From Spinacia oleracea (lineage: Eukaryota; Streptophyta; Magnoliopsida; Caryophyllales; Amaranthaceae), in assembly GCF_020520425.1 (NCBI RefSeq), contig NC_079491.1, positions 39,112,027-39,176,026 of the forward strand: DNA of 64,000 nt, written 5' to 3'. The translations under genes and the position numbers were made by a program. The notes below the pieces were generated by a model. The model worked only from the letters and a program-made list of their open reading frames with translations. It ran no database searches and was not told where the DNA came from. How positions within the stretch are numbered: position 1 is the stretch's first letter; every line of letters starts with the position of its first letter. This document shows, in pieces, positions 23,101 through 34,880 of the stretch.

Positions 23101-24089
23101 TGCTTCGTCTCCTAAAGACTATCTGTCTGTGTCAAAAACTTGACCATATCCCAGTCTCTTTTTCATGTCCTGGATATTCATACATTTTTTGGTTTTGGTC
23201 TAACTCAACTCTGGTGGATGTGGAACATATGAAAATGAACTGGTCTGATTAAACGACGACTTTAGGTTTTAATAGTGATGTTTATTGTTTAACCGTTGCC
23301 TAGCTCTTCATCACCCAAGTTTTGTTTGTGTGATCATTCATGGACTTGTTTGTCTTGCATTTTTGTGTTCATTAGATTGTGAGTTGTTTCTTTGTCTTCG
23401 TCACCCTCGCTTTCTTCTTTCAGTCTGTCCCGCTTTGTTGAACCAACGATTCTCACTGCTTAGTTGGGGTGCAATTCTGAATGGCATTACCAACTCTTAC
23501 TAGGCCTACTACTCTCCTCTAATTCTCTTTTGGTGTTTGTGTATGGTACGTTTAGGCAGTTTTAGCGAGTGACTAGTCTGAGTTTTTCTGTACTAAATAA
23601 TTTCAGGGTCTTTGCTTACCTTATCTGGGCAGGGTATTTCCTTGAATGGTGCATCCTTTAGTACTACCTTTTCAATTGTGATCAGGCCTTATTATCTACT
23701 TCTTGTCTCGAAATACCAATAATAGATCTTCATGTGCAAATGTATTCTTCATGTACTAATGTAATTTCTTTGTGTTCTGCTAGGTAGTACAACAAGTTTT
23801 TAAATCAAAATCTCGAGATCGGGTTGTAGGTTTTGGAGGAGGAATAAAGCTTAAAGATGTAAGGGGACCACAACCCAGTAGAGTAGAGCTTCAAACTAAA
23901 TTGAATGCTGCCAACAAACATAATGAAGTTCTTGCAAATCGCGTGGAGGAAGTACAAGCCGAGAACAATGAAATGAAGGAACGTGTTAGCTTGGTTGAGT
24001 CTAGAATGAAAATGTTTCAAGATGCATTGGTGTCGCAACTTAATGTTACTATTCCAACTTCACAAGCAGGATCAGAAATGCAAGAATAG
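20134..24089 (+). CDS. CACTA second gene (TNPA/Ptta-like accessory protein), seven exons
   Basis: Exons inferred from GT/AG sites that keep one frame are 20134-20737, 20824-21086, 21184-21402, 21473-21574, 21670-21768, 21849-21899 and 23784-24089, giving 547 residues. The N-terminus is basic (MVRSKREYVPPLMLARGRGK). An acidic stretch of EN/DN repeats follows (about nt 20525-20700). The middle has the pattern of the plant En/Spm-Ptta transposase family: VRNTNMCPVKVHKWADI, WRKWRSDLLRYK, and FRQVIWDDL. The C-terminus is a coiled coil (about 23900-24045) that would dimerise it. In En/Spm the matching protein binds subterminal motifs and helps the transposase. The ATG at 20134 directly abuts a possible acceptor (ATGCAG), so an upstream exon or a start at 20146 is possible. 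No stop or frameshift is seen, unlike its partner gene. Confidence 0.75.
21900..23783 (+). other. Long last intron of the CACTA second gene
   Basis: The intron is 1884 bp with GTAAATAC at its start and TTCTGCTAG at its end; the other introns are 70-97 bp. It is AT-rich with no coding frame that I can support. A 17-bp tandem doublet GCTCATTCAAGGTCA lies at about 22347-22376. An internal insertion is possible, but I see no inverted termini. Confidence 0.6.
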
Positions 24090-24349
24090 GTCGAAGCTGC
24101 TACACATCAGTTTTAGATATTTGGTGCAAATTTTCTTACTTTTTTTAAGAACAATGAATCATTGAGATTTAATTCTTAGTATGGACCAAGTTATATATTT
24201 GACGTTATTAGTTTGTTTTGACTCACATTGAATTTGTTTATTATAAATCTTTTGTAATTGATTACGTTAATTAATATAAATTTAGTGTAATATTCTATAT
24301 ACTTTTTATGGTTTTGAATGAATGGCAGGTTATATATATTTTTCATATT

Positions 24350-24784
24350 TACGACAAACTATATTTATTTTAGTCACATTAACGACGAAATATTTTGTCG
24401 TTGTTGGACGATAATTAAAATTATTGTGTCAATTTGATTCTCTTTTTACGTCAACTATGTTGGTCGTTATTTGCTCTTTGTTTGACGTCATTGAATACGT
24501 AATAACGACGAACAACCTTTTTGTCGTTAATAAATAACGACGAACAACCTTTTTGTCGTTAATAAATAACGACGAACAACCTTTTTGTCGTTAATAAATA
24601 ACGACGAACAATAATTTCGTCGTGTAAAATTCACGACGAACGTTGACGTTAATACTAATAACGTCGGAAGCTATTACGACAAAAATCACGACGAACTTTG
24701 TTCGTCGTTAAAAGTTTTAACGACGACTTTTTCAACTTATAACGACGAAAAAGTTTGTCGTTAAAATCCCCTTTTCTAGTAGTG
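24350..24784. promoter_or_regulatory. CACTA 3' subterminal repeat region and terminus
   Basis: About 20 copies of AACGACGA/TCGTCGTT variants in both orientations lie in 430 bp. At 24500-24610 they form a 32-bp tandem array, each unit a small inverted repeat (TAACGACGAAC...TTTTTGTCGTTA), in three full copies plus a partial one. It ends with TTCTAGTAGTG. Confidence 0.85.
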
Positions 24785-24787
24785 AAA

Positions 24788-27700
24788 CATTTGAGTCTAT
24801 TTATGGCCTCTAACCATTTTAGGGAATCTGGGTTTCGTCATAGCTTTCTTACAGGTCACAAACTCATTAATCTACATGATAATAGTTTGACTGCAAGTTG
24901 TAGGTTTCTTCACTATCTAATAGAAGAATTTCATAGTTTCAGTGACCTGAACTCCATGTTTCTTCACTATCTAATAGAAGAATCTCATAGTTTCAGTGAT
25001 TTGAACTCTATGCCTACTTGGGTATAGAACATCAAACAATAGAATATCAATAGCCACTTGAAAGTCCTTTGAATATTCTGTTCTCCTTGAAGCACTTGTA
25101 ATGTCTTCTAAGAGATGTCTATTCTTTAAAGCCACTTCTAAAGTCCTTAAAGAATAAGTTCGGATTTTCTGAAGCACTTCAAAAAGCCTCCGGAATGTCC
25201 GTTTATGTTTGTTGTTCGCCTCGAAAACTTTCGAGGTCTATTTTCTCCCACTTGTCATTTTGGAAACGAATCTCCAAAAGGACATTATTTCGAGAAAACA
25301 AACATTATGTTCTAAAAAATTCGTGGTAGAAACAATACCCTTGTGTCTCATTTGAATAAATCACAATGAAACATATATCTATACTTGGGCCTTAGTTTGT
25401 CGAATGACAAACACTAAGCTCCCACTGAGTTTTGCAACTCTCTAGATATATTTTATGAAAAGTTATTCTGAAATTACTTTTCAATAGCTTTGACGAATTT
25501 GGTTTAGTTTGGTGGTAGTTGAGCATTTTGTTTTAGAAATCATAGGAAAAGTCTTTATGATTCATCATTAATCGAATCAAGTACTAATTGACTTCGATTA
25601 TTCCAACTAAGATATGCCATATCTTATGGACCTAGATTGTGAAATTACAACACACAATCATTGATGATCATATTTGGTCTCAAGTAATCATCAACATGAT
25701 CTAACCTAGATCTTTATGATTTCTTGCCAAGTGGATTATATACTTCTGAATCTTTGAACTAGCCAAACAGATTTAACTTATATCACATTTGAGTAAATAA
25801 ACCTATATTCACTCAAATAATAAAGTCATAAAATCTTTCTTTTAGCTTTGAACTCTATTGTCTAGGCGTTCTAACAATAGTTCATATCTTTTGTTACTTT
25901 CAACAAGTAAGACTAGTCGTCTTAAATTGATCTAGAAATCAATGAACTTTCAAATGTCCATCAAAATAGAGCTTTTGAATGTTAACTTGTTGATATGGTC
26001 TAAGCAACAGTGCCAAAGATTAGTGGAACTCAAATCAAGGGGTTGATTTGAACCTAGTAAAGTTCTTTAAAGAGTTGTTTGTTTTAATCAAGCATATTGA
26101 CTCAACCTGTAATTGACCATTTCATTCAAATAAACAAACAAACATTGTTTTTGTTTTTCTTGAATGTGAGTCTTTCTGTGTTTGAAAACAGAAATTTAGG
26201 TATGTTGATTATGGAACAAAATAGCCATTAAGTTCCAGCCTTTGAAAGGACTTAAAACAAACTAGATGACCCTACAACTAATGTAGCATTGCCATGCTTC
26301 ATTTCCCACTTGTAGGTCATTAGTGTATCCTAGCTTCCATTGTTTGAGTTATTACCGAAGTAAGAACCTCAAGCGGTATATGATACCAAGGAAGTTTGAT
26401 TGCTAGGTCACTTCTCTTTAAACATAAACTTATAGGTAGAAACGGAATCGTAAATTCCTTTCATTTGTTCCTCGTTTTCCTATTTCTTGTACCCTTTCTT
26501 ATAGTCTTAAGAATTGAATTGTTTAGTGTTGACTTTTATATTTTGTTAGACATGTCCAATGTCACTCCAACAAGGTTCTTACCATTTTATTTATGTTGAA
26601 TATTCTATTTAAACTAGATGATCTTACCAGAAGCTTGTAAAGTTCTCTAAGCATCAATCTATTCGAATGTCTAGGGACTAGACTCATTCAAGAAATAAAT
26701 GGACAAAGATATTAGGTTGTTAACCATTGGTAAGGCTGAGCGTTTAAACTCAATGCTTTATGATCTCAAAACTACATTGTATTTTGAATTCACAAGCACC
26801 AATTGGTTTGCCATTCGATTTTGATATTCGAAAACAACCATAAAAGTCGATATAAGAAACGTACATTTTAAATTGCTCATTTTCTCTCATTTCCGTGAAT
26901 CGTTCTTGGATTCATTACCAATCGAGGAAATTTACTGTTACCTTTCTAAAAGGATTTATTGCAGTGGAAGATATTTAATTATAAACAATAATTAAAACAT
27001 TCATTGAAGCATGCAAAGTCTAAACATTTATCATGAATAATAACTTGAAAATGAAAGCAATCATGCAATTTAAACAAGTCATTAGCATTTTATTCGAATT
27101 ATGTGTTCCGGCAGGTGTGAATAAAATGATTCCAAGATCCTAAAATCATTGAAGAACTAAGCACAGTTTGTCGACTTAATCCTAAAACATCTTAGGTAAG
27201 CAAAAGCCTTTTGCTAATAGTCTAGAAACTATTCTTGGTTGATAGGCACGTCTAAGAACTTATTAGGTAAACCTATCGATTTTGCCACGACATAAAAGGA
27301 CTCCTTACTTATATCGTTGAGTTTCACCAAGACTAACATGTACTCACAATTATTTGTGTACCTTGCCCCTTTAGGACCAATAAGTAACACCTCGCTGAGC
27401 GAAAACTATTACCAGATTGATGTAAAGGATATCCAAGCAAGTGTATATTTTGGCATGGCACCTTTTAACTCAATTTTTAAGTTTGGAACTTAAGGCTCTT
27501 ACTATGTTGGTTAGATTTTAAGTGAACTAAAATCCTTAATCATGCAACATAATCAAGCCACAATCTCATGCATAATTAAGACATATTTAAAGCAATAAAT
27601 AACTTAAAGCATGCATAAGATAAATGTGATCTAGTATGGCCCGACTTCATCTTGAAGCTTCAACTTCAAAGTCCGTCTTGAAAATCTGCGTGGGAGGCAC

Positions 27701-27999
27701 CATTTTCTTCAAATAGGATAAGCTTATAATTAAAACTAATTACAACTATCTGATGGTACGCAGACCATATTTGAATTGAAAAATAATTTTGGTACTTTAG
27801 ACCAATTACATTCAAATTAATGGTACGAAGACCATATTTTCTATCCTATTTGGGCCATACTAGTCACTTCATAACCTGCAAAACAGTACATATACAATAT
27901 ATACCATTCACCCATTCATTATCATGAATGGCCCACATAGCTGGTTAGTAAAACACATTATGCATCACATAAACATTTGCAACAATTAATCAAGCACCA
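24788..27999 (-). pseudogene. Decayed copia internal region (gag/protease/integrase part)
   Basis: Position in the element predicts integrase, protease and gag here, read on the minus strand. I find only short broken frames and no motif that I can name with confidence apart from the WLEA-like block at the CACTA junction (24786-24819). A 65-bp direct duplication (TTTCTTCACTATCTAATAGAAGAA...) lies at 24905-25010. Treat it as a relic. Confidence 0.45.
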
Positions 28000-29658
28000 A
28001 TAATCTACAAATTATTCAGTCCTTATTAATTCTAATCAAGTTGTTTTAACCTTAAGGATTTGTAGACCTAATCAAGAGTATATGACTAAAAGGGCTCCCA
28101 CTTAAACCAATAAATTCATATGCTTTACTAATTTTAAACATAAAAATGTATTTCTAGTCTAACCGGAAACATACAAATTTAATTAAAATTTAAAGCTCAT
28201 ATAAATTTATAATTGAATCCATAAATTTAATTTAATTTCAGTCGTATTTAAATTAATTCATGATTTTAATTTTAGTAAAATAATTAGAATAAATAAAATT
28301 TAATATAATTACAAAAATCCAAGAAAATAATTTAAATTATTAATTTTAAAATTAATTAAAATTACGTAAACTGAAAATTTCAAATTAAAATTTCAAAACG
28401 ATCTAATCTCAACGCAACAACCCCACGCAACGCACGCCCATGGGCCACACGCACACAGCCATCGCTGGCCATGTGCGCGCAGCCCATGCGCTGCGTCGCA
28501 TCGCTGCTGCTCCCCATCGTAAGGCGCGCGCCAGCGCTCGTCGCAACAAGCATGCTGCTGACCATCGCTGGGCGCAGCACTCGTCGCAACGAGCACGCTG
28601 CTCGCCATCGCTGGGCGCAGCGCTCGTCGCATGCACACTTGCGCTCGCTGCGCGCGAGGCTCCGCATGCTTGCGCGAGGCAGTGCGCGCTGTGGCGCAGC
28701 ACGCTTGCTGCCCACACGCGACTGCTCGTGCCTTGCTCTCGCCCTTGCCCATGCGCCCATTGCTCACAGCCCACGACACAAGGTAGGGCTGCTGCCTTGT
28801 GCTCGTGCACCATGCCCTTGCTCGCTGCATTCGTACCGCATGGGCGACGAGATCCCTTGCTCGTCGTCGCATGCCCGCACTATACAACACCCCTTAAGGG
28901 TAACACGTAGCGTCCATTGCTTTGTGCGTGCAAGTTATATGAACGAATCGCATAAAAATTAAAAATTTATATTCAAAATTAATGACAAATTAATAAATAA
29001 TATTAATTTCATAATTTTAGGGCGAAAAATCGAAAATTTATCATTTAATTGATTTCCGATTAACATGAATTCAAGTCTAGGTCATAAAAATTTAAAATTT
29101 AACATAAATTTACAATTTTTATGGTGGTTTTTAATCATAGGTATCTAATTAAATTATAACTAATTATGAAAATCAAATTAATTCTAAATTATTCCAATTT
29201 TCAACAAATTAATCATAATTACAAATTAGATTGCATAATTAACAAGGCTAGGCATTCAAACTTGTTAAACATATACAGTAGGTCAATCAAAAATTCAAGA
29301 TTTATCAACAAGAATCGCAAATATTTAATTTAACATCTTAAATTTACGAAATTTTGCATTCGAAAAACTAAAACCTCCGAAAAGTCATAGTTAGGCTTCG
29401 AATTTGAGAATTCTGGGTTCGGCCGAAAAATACTAATTTTGTCAAAATTTTAAAATGCCTTTTACATGCGGAATTGACACAAAAATCACTCGATTTGGAT
29501 GAGTAACGAAGAAACTGCCGAAAAACTGCGTACGTATAATTAAATAAACGCAATTTGCAATTAATTAACAATTACGAAAATTAATCACCCCTTTTAATTC
29601 TTGCAAATTTGTAATATTTAACCATGTTCATGCAATTTAGATTATGAAAATAATAAGA
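28000..29658 (-). other. Long non-coding leader of the copia element
   Basis: The interval between the primer site and the decayed gag is very AT-rich (TTTAATTT, AATTAATT) except for a sharply bounded GC-rich island at 28410-28930. A diverged fragment of the same leader, island included, lies in opposite orientation at 48750-49775, so this composition is a conserved trait of the family. Confidence 0.65.
28410..28930. repeat. GC-rich island in copia leader (CGCTCGTCGCAACGAGCA type repeats)
   Basis: The stretch is rich in GCGCAGC, CGTCGCAAC and TGCTCG in short degenerate repeats; for example CATCGCTGGGCGCAGC(A/G)CTCGTCGCA occurs twice near 28563 and 28608. All six frames are open for long spans because stops are rare in such sequence, and the predicted Ala/Arg/His/Cys-rich peptides are not credible proteins. 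Confidence 0.75.
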
Positions 29659-29672
29659 GGCTCGTGATACCA
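29659..29672 (-). other. Copia primer-binding site (initiator Met tRNA type)
   Basis: The minus strand reads TGGTATCACGAGCC one base after the LTR end. Copia elements use TGGTATCAGAGC, the 3' end of initiator tRNA-Met. It shows that the right LTR is the 5' LTR. Confidence 0.85.
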
Positions 29673-29673
29673 C

Positions 29674-31043
29674 TGTTAGGTTATGATACATATGACAATT
29701 CATAAATCATGCGGAAAAACCATATAGCCAGGAAAGCATATTATTTACACATAATCATTTAGCATATAATAGATGCATACATGTTGTAGCGTGCCTTCCC
29801 TAGCTGCGCCCGAACCGAACAAGAACAAGTCTTTAGGACTCCAAATGTCGTCCCTCCGTAGATAGTCCACAGTACGTCCGGATCCGCCTCAAGTTAGACC
29901 AACTAGAATCGCCCTTAAGGTGCTTAGGAATTTCGGCTAGTGTTTGCAAGTGTATGGCTGATTTTTATTTCAAAAACTTACCCTTTGAATACTTCAATCG
30001 TTCCCATAAATTGTGACCCTAGGCACCTATTTATAGGGGTATGGAAAAGGAATTGTAATCCTACTAGGATGTGGATTTGCTAGTTAGAATCTTATTAGGA
30101 CTCTAAATAACAAAATCAATCTAATAGGATTAGGATTTAATCTTTGCATGAATTCCAATAGGATTAGGATTCCCGCACAAACGTTGCACGAGCCGTGCAC
30201 CCGCGCAAGCCTTGCGTCCCACGTCAGGCGCACAGCGCTCGGCCCACGCTGCTGTGCTCTCGCGCGCGTGCGCCCTTGGCTGGGCCTGGCCTTGCGCTGG
30301 GCCTGGTCGAGGCGTGCGTTGGTGCGTGCGGCTCGCTGGGCGATGGCCTGGCTTCGTGCTGGGCCTTCGTCTAGCGGGCCTCGTCCGATGCTAATTCGTA
30401 CGATACGCTTCCGATTAAATTCCCGATTCCGGAATTCATTTCCGATACGAACAATATTTAATATTTCCGATTCCGGAATTAATTTCCGTTTCGAACAAAT
30501 ATTTAATATTTCCGTTTCCGGAATTATTTTCCAATTCCGATAATATTTCCGATTCTGACAATATTTCCGTTTCCGGCAATATTTCCGATTCCGGCAATAT
30601 TTCCATTTCCGATAATATTTTCCGATACGTACCATGTTTCCGTTTCTGGCAACATCTACGACTTGGATAATATTTATATTTCCGATACAATCCATATTTC
30701 CTGTTTCCGGCAATATCATCGTTTCCGGAGTATTCATTTCTTGCTTGTGACGATCTCAGCTCCCACTGAAACCAAGATCCGTCGATTCCGAATATCCATA
30801 GATAGAGTATTTAATGCCATTAAATACTTGATCCGTTTACGTACTATTTGTGTGACCCTACGGGTTCAGTCAAGAGTAAGCTGTGGATTAATATCATTAA
30901 TTCCACTTGAACTGAAGCGGCCTCTAGCTAGGCATTCAGCTCACTTGATCTCACTGAATTATTAACTTGTTAATTAATACTGAACCGCGTTTATTAGACT
31001 TAACATAGAATGCATACTTGGACCAAGGGCATTATTTCCTTCA
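29674..31043 (-). repeat. Copia 5' LTR (right copy)
   Basis: Same length and ends as 8805-10174 (TGTTAGG...CCTTCA on plus). Small differences include 30217 (T for G) and the terminal ATTATTTCC for CTATTTCC. Reversed TATA box at 30028-30035. Confidence 0.9.
30028..30035 (-). promoter_or_regulatory. TATA box of the copia 5' LTR
   Basis: CCTATAAATAGG on the element strand; being in the 5' LTR, this copy would drive genomic RNA synthesis. Confidence 0.55.
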
Positions 31044-31635
31044 GTCTCCCACTTGTCCTTAGGGACAAGTGTGCATTTCCTAATTCCTTTGTCGCTCGAT
31101 GCTTGCTCTTGAACATAAGGTAAGAGTTGTCATCCTTATTATGTCCAGAGGTGTTTCTCAGTTTCAGAGTTCAACTGATCAAATAAACAGATAATCATAG
31201 CCTATGATTCATCCGAGCACGGCCATGCATTTCACAGTTTCTAGCTCTCCGAGTGGCCTTGTACAACTTTTAAGCATCTCATCCCGATTTATGGGAGGAC
31301 AATCCCAATCTTGCGATCTTGAGATTAGACTTCTTTTGATAGGTGATTGCCTGAGCGTTGCCTTTATAGCCTCCTTTTACGGTGCGACGGTTGGTCAACG
31401 TCAAAGCAACCAGTTCTCAAACAAGTAATCTCAAATCACTCAGGTATTGAGGATTTAGTGTCTAATAATTTCAATGAAATTTACTTATGACATATTTTCA
31501 TCTCTTACAGTAAAGTTTCATAGGTCTGTCCGATACTAGTCTTCCTAAAGTAAGTATCTATGCAAATGATTATGACATTGCCATGTCCACATAGTTCAAG
31601 AAACAGAACTACTAGTCATCTTGCATTCTAGTCGT
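31044..31635 (-). mobile_element. Second copy of copia 3' internal end, truncated
   Basis: From the polypurine tract through CTTGCATTCTA the sequence matches 10175-10757 with scattered substitutions. It therefore comes from the tail of another copia copy joined through a shared LTR. It stops at 31632-31637, where TCG is common to copia (TCGTCTAACG) and Athila (GATCGGGAGG) sequence. Confidence 0.85.
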
Positions 31636-33428
31636 CGGGAGGTTGATGATGACGTCGTAGAAAGGTCAAGGAAGGATTCTGGGCTGAGAAAAGTCAATAA
31701 AACAAGGCATTGCATTTCGCCCGATCCGGATCGGGCGAGGTGCGCCCGATCGGGCGCGCACAGATTCAACGAAAAGGTTCGAAATTCGCCCGATCGGGCG
31801 ATCTGCTGCCCGATCGGGCGATTTGCGAATCAGCGACAAATAAGCCACGGGTTGCTCACTTTCCTCATGATACCCCTTGAGCCAATGAGGACATTGTCTG
31901 ATTTAGCTTGGGGGGTGTTTCACTCACTTGTACATATTAGGTATGTTTTTCCTTTTATTTTTGCATTTACTTATTTTGTGTGTTTATTTTGGTGTGTTTA
32001 ATGTTTTCTAGAGTAGTTTATTGCTTTGGAAAAAAAAAATACAAAAATACGTTCCGATGAATACAATATCATGCTTCCCTGTGCCCCTTGAACGAATTGT
32101 TTTGATTCTTGGTATTTAATGACGGGCAATGTAGATGTGTTAGCCATGATTTGATATTCGATTGCTTTGATGCCTTAACATGAGACAACTTCGACTAACT
32201 ATTTGTGGACTTGGTGCTTGACTAGTTGATTTGGTTAGGATGTGTGATAGCTTCCTGGTGTGTCATTGATTTTGAGTATTGATTTGCAACTATTAGTAGT
32301 GTTTTATGACTCATATACATGCACATTGTGGAGGACGAAGGCATTTTTCTATTTAGGTAGCCTTCAGATGAAATTAGATACATTTGTCCCCTCCTTTTCT
32401 ACCCATGTTGTTGCTTGTGCCCTTTTATTCGGTGACTAGCCATATTACAAGCCCATGAAAAACCCCATTGGTTACTAGTCCCAAGCCTAGCTTGGGGGAG
32501 CTAATAGTAGTGAGGTGAGGGAGTTGTAGTGTGCTACATTTTGAGCACAAAGTGGGTATTGAAAATGGAGTTCGTCTTATCATGTTTGTTGTTGAAAATG
32601 AGTTGAAAATGAAAAGAGAGGAAAGAACAAAACAAATGTGAAGGTTGCTAAAAAAGAAAAAAAAAAAAAAAAAAAGAGATTGAAAAAGAAAAGAAAGAGA
32701 AAAATCTATTACTCTCATAAAAAGTTCAAAGTGTTGTTTCAATCAAGTTCTGCAAATTCATATCCTTATGAGTGATTGGTTACAATTGGGAAAAAAGGCA
32801 AGAAAGTATGGTGTTGGCTATTTGTTGTTTTTCATGTGTTGAGTGGGAGATTATGGTCATTATGTTGATTGATCACGGTTGTTTTTAGGATTTATGCTCC
32901 CCAAAGCCAAGGCTTCAAAGCTCACATTATACCCAAATTTACCGCACCCTTACCTAAGCCTAACATTACAAGCTTTGAAGACCTTCCGACCTTTGTGCAT
33001 AGAGTCGTACTTATGTGAAAATAGTTGTTTATCAATGCAAGTTATGACATGACACATTTCAAGTTGACTACTAGGTTGAGTGTATGTTTTTCTAAACACA
33101 CGAGTGTTGTGAGTTTGGGAGGGCATTGTTCACTTATATGTTGGGAGGAGAGCGAACGGGTACATCTTTTACCCGCCACATAAATGAGTGATGAGTGTGT
33201 GAGCACTAGTTTTGAATTCCATTGTGCACTTGTGGTTCGCTTTGTGTGACGATTGTTAGGGAGGATTTGTGGTTGGGTGGATTTGATTGGTTGACATTGA
33301 TGCATGCTCGTTAGATTTTGCCTTGAATTATGTTTTTCATTTTGAAATATGGTGGGGGTGAAGTTGGTCTTGTATTTATCGATGATTTTCTTGCTTAGGG
33401 ACAAGCAAGGATCTAGCTTGGGGGAGTT
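31636..33428 (+). mobile_element. Athila copy B, 3' internal region
   Basis: Matches copy A from about 2883 to 4703, starting GGGAGGTTGATGATGACG and ending with the polypurine tract AGCTTGGGGGAG at 33415. It holds a shortened palindrome cluster (31715-31830) and a longer A tract (about 32651-32677). No gene is present. Confidence 0.85.
31715..31830. repeat. GCCCGATCGGGC palindromes, copy B internal
   Basis: Same motif as 2736-3108 but with only two tandem CTGCTGCCCGATCGGGC-type units instead of four, and the left half removed by the junction at 31636. Confidence 0.85.
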
Positions 33429-34880
33429 TGATATGTGTGTTTTAAATAGAGTTTTTACCCCCGTCCCTTAGTACTTTTTGATCTCAAATGAGATCTTCGG
33501 AGCGATTTTTAGTACTAATGTGCTCCTTGTAGTGTGTTTGTAGTTTCAGGTTCATCATTGTAGGAATTAGCATATTTTTGTGCATTTCCTACTCATTTGA
33601 ATCAATACAAGAGATTATGTACTTTCGAGAGCACAAACATTAAGTTTGAAGAGTTTTGAAGCAAAGCGAATAACGAAAGAAGTACAAAAATGACTATAGT
33701 CCACTATTTTAAGCATAACTCAAGTTCCACAACTCCAAATGATGTAATTCTAATTGGGTTGGATTCTAGACTTCACTATCTTTCCAACAAGTGGTCACTC
33801 GCCTAATTCCGACGAATAACGAAGGAGATATGTCGTTTTGAAGATAGAGGGTCGTGCAGTTTCAACACGCGCCCGATCGGGCGGGCTTCGCCCGATCCGG
33901 ATCGGGCGGTCATTCTGGGCGTTGTTCTGGGCATTTTGCAACAGCCCGATCGGGCGGAATTTTGCCCGATCGGGCCGACTATCGAGCACATTGCCCGATC
34001 GGGCGACGCCAAACTCCAGCGTATTTCGCGAGTTTTTATTTCCGATTTTGGGCTCTATTTTGGGTAAACTATAAATACTAGCCCCTTATATTTTTAGTGA
34101 CATCTATTATTCTAGTTTTCAATACTTAGTTTATTTCTAGTTTTCTCTCCAATTATTCAAATACTTAGTTTTTAATTTCAAGTAAAGATCCAAGCTTTAT
34201 TATTTTATTTGTTCTTCAATTCGGTATTATTTCCTACCTTAATTTATTTTGTTGCTTTAATCATGTTTTCCATTATGCTAATTGTTTTGTTATTTATTAT
34301 CATGAGTGAGTAGTTTAATTTCTAGGGTTTAGGGGATCCATGAATGCATGATTGGGATTATATGTGGACTTGATTATTGATTAATTGATTATAATTTTTA
34401 TAAGCTTATTATTATTGCTCGTCAATTCTGTTCGGCCGGGCTATTTTGATTTGAGTTTGATTAACCTTAGATTATGCGCCGAGAGGTATAAATCTGATGT
34501 TTTTGGTCTGTGGCTATTAGATAGGAATTATTTCTAGTACGTAGCGAGAGCCCGCTAGTTGTTCTATCCTAAGGAATTCATAAGATTCGAGAGATGCATG
34601 TTTTCCTAGTTATGATTGTTAATTGATTGTTGTTGTCCGTTGTCCAATCCCGGTCTGCATTTATGGTGAACCGCTGCCCTAGATTCTTTTAATATTGTTA
34701 TTTTCCGATTTGATTACTTGTTTTAGTTTAATATACAAACCAATCCAACTCTTGTTACCAGTAGTCTAGATTAATAATTTAATAGTAGAAAGAACGCCTG
34801 TTTCCCTGTGGATACGATCTCTGCTTCCCTTGCTATATTTTTAGTTGGTGAACATTATGTTTATTTTTTATTAGGTGATA
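33429..34880 (+). repeat. Athila 3' LTR of copy B, missing its last 13 bp
   Basis: Matches 4704-6151 with few substitutions and a small TTTA-type insertion near 34660. The LTR breaks at GATACGA; the shared ACGA (34880-34883) then leads straight into the tail of the Tat-like element. TATA box at 34070-34077; palindromes at 33867-34006. Confidence 0.9.

Larger units (their letters stand above)
12719..24784 (+). mobile_element. CACTA (En/Spm) DNA transposon, about 12.07 kb
   Basis: The left end is CACTACTAGAA at 12719 and the right end is TTCTAGTAGTG at 24784, giving perfect 11-bp CACTA inverted termini (CACTACTAGAA). It is flanked by AAA on both sides (12716-12718 and 24785-24787), the 3-bp duplication expected of the superfamily. 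Both subterminal regions are rich in AACGACGA/TCGTCGTT motifs, the likely binding sites of the accessory protein. Two plus-strand genes are present: a TNP2-type transposase and a second gene with a Ptta/En-Spm-like region. It lies in the copia pol in the opposite coding orientation. Confidence 0.95.
8805..31043 (-). mobile_element. Ty1/copia LTR retrotransposon, hosting a CACTA element
   Basis: On the minus strand the order is 5' LTR (31043-29674), Met-tRNA primer site, long leader, eroded pol, polypurine tract and 3' LTR (10174-8805). Without the CACTA insert (12719-24784) it is about 10.2 kb. The LTRs are the same length (1370 bp) and differ at about a dozen sites in the parts I compared. 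The copia assignment comes from the primer site and a reverse-transcriptase fragment at 12448-12715. Beyond the right LTR the sequence is not a target duplication but a second copy of the 3' internal region (31044-31635). Confidence 0.9.

Noticed and set aside
28380..28962. Five overlapping open frames of 126-165 codons on both strands
   Set aside because: They overlap in many frames, are made of A/R/H/C/S and lie in a GC-rich island of a copia leader; the openness follows from base composition.
32425..32742. 105-codon minus frame with poly-F
   Set aside because: Made by the A-rich tract of Athila copy B; not open in copy A.
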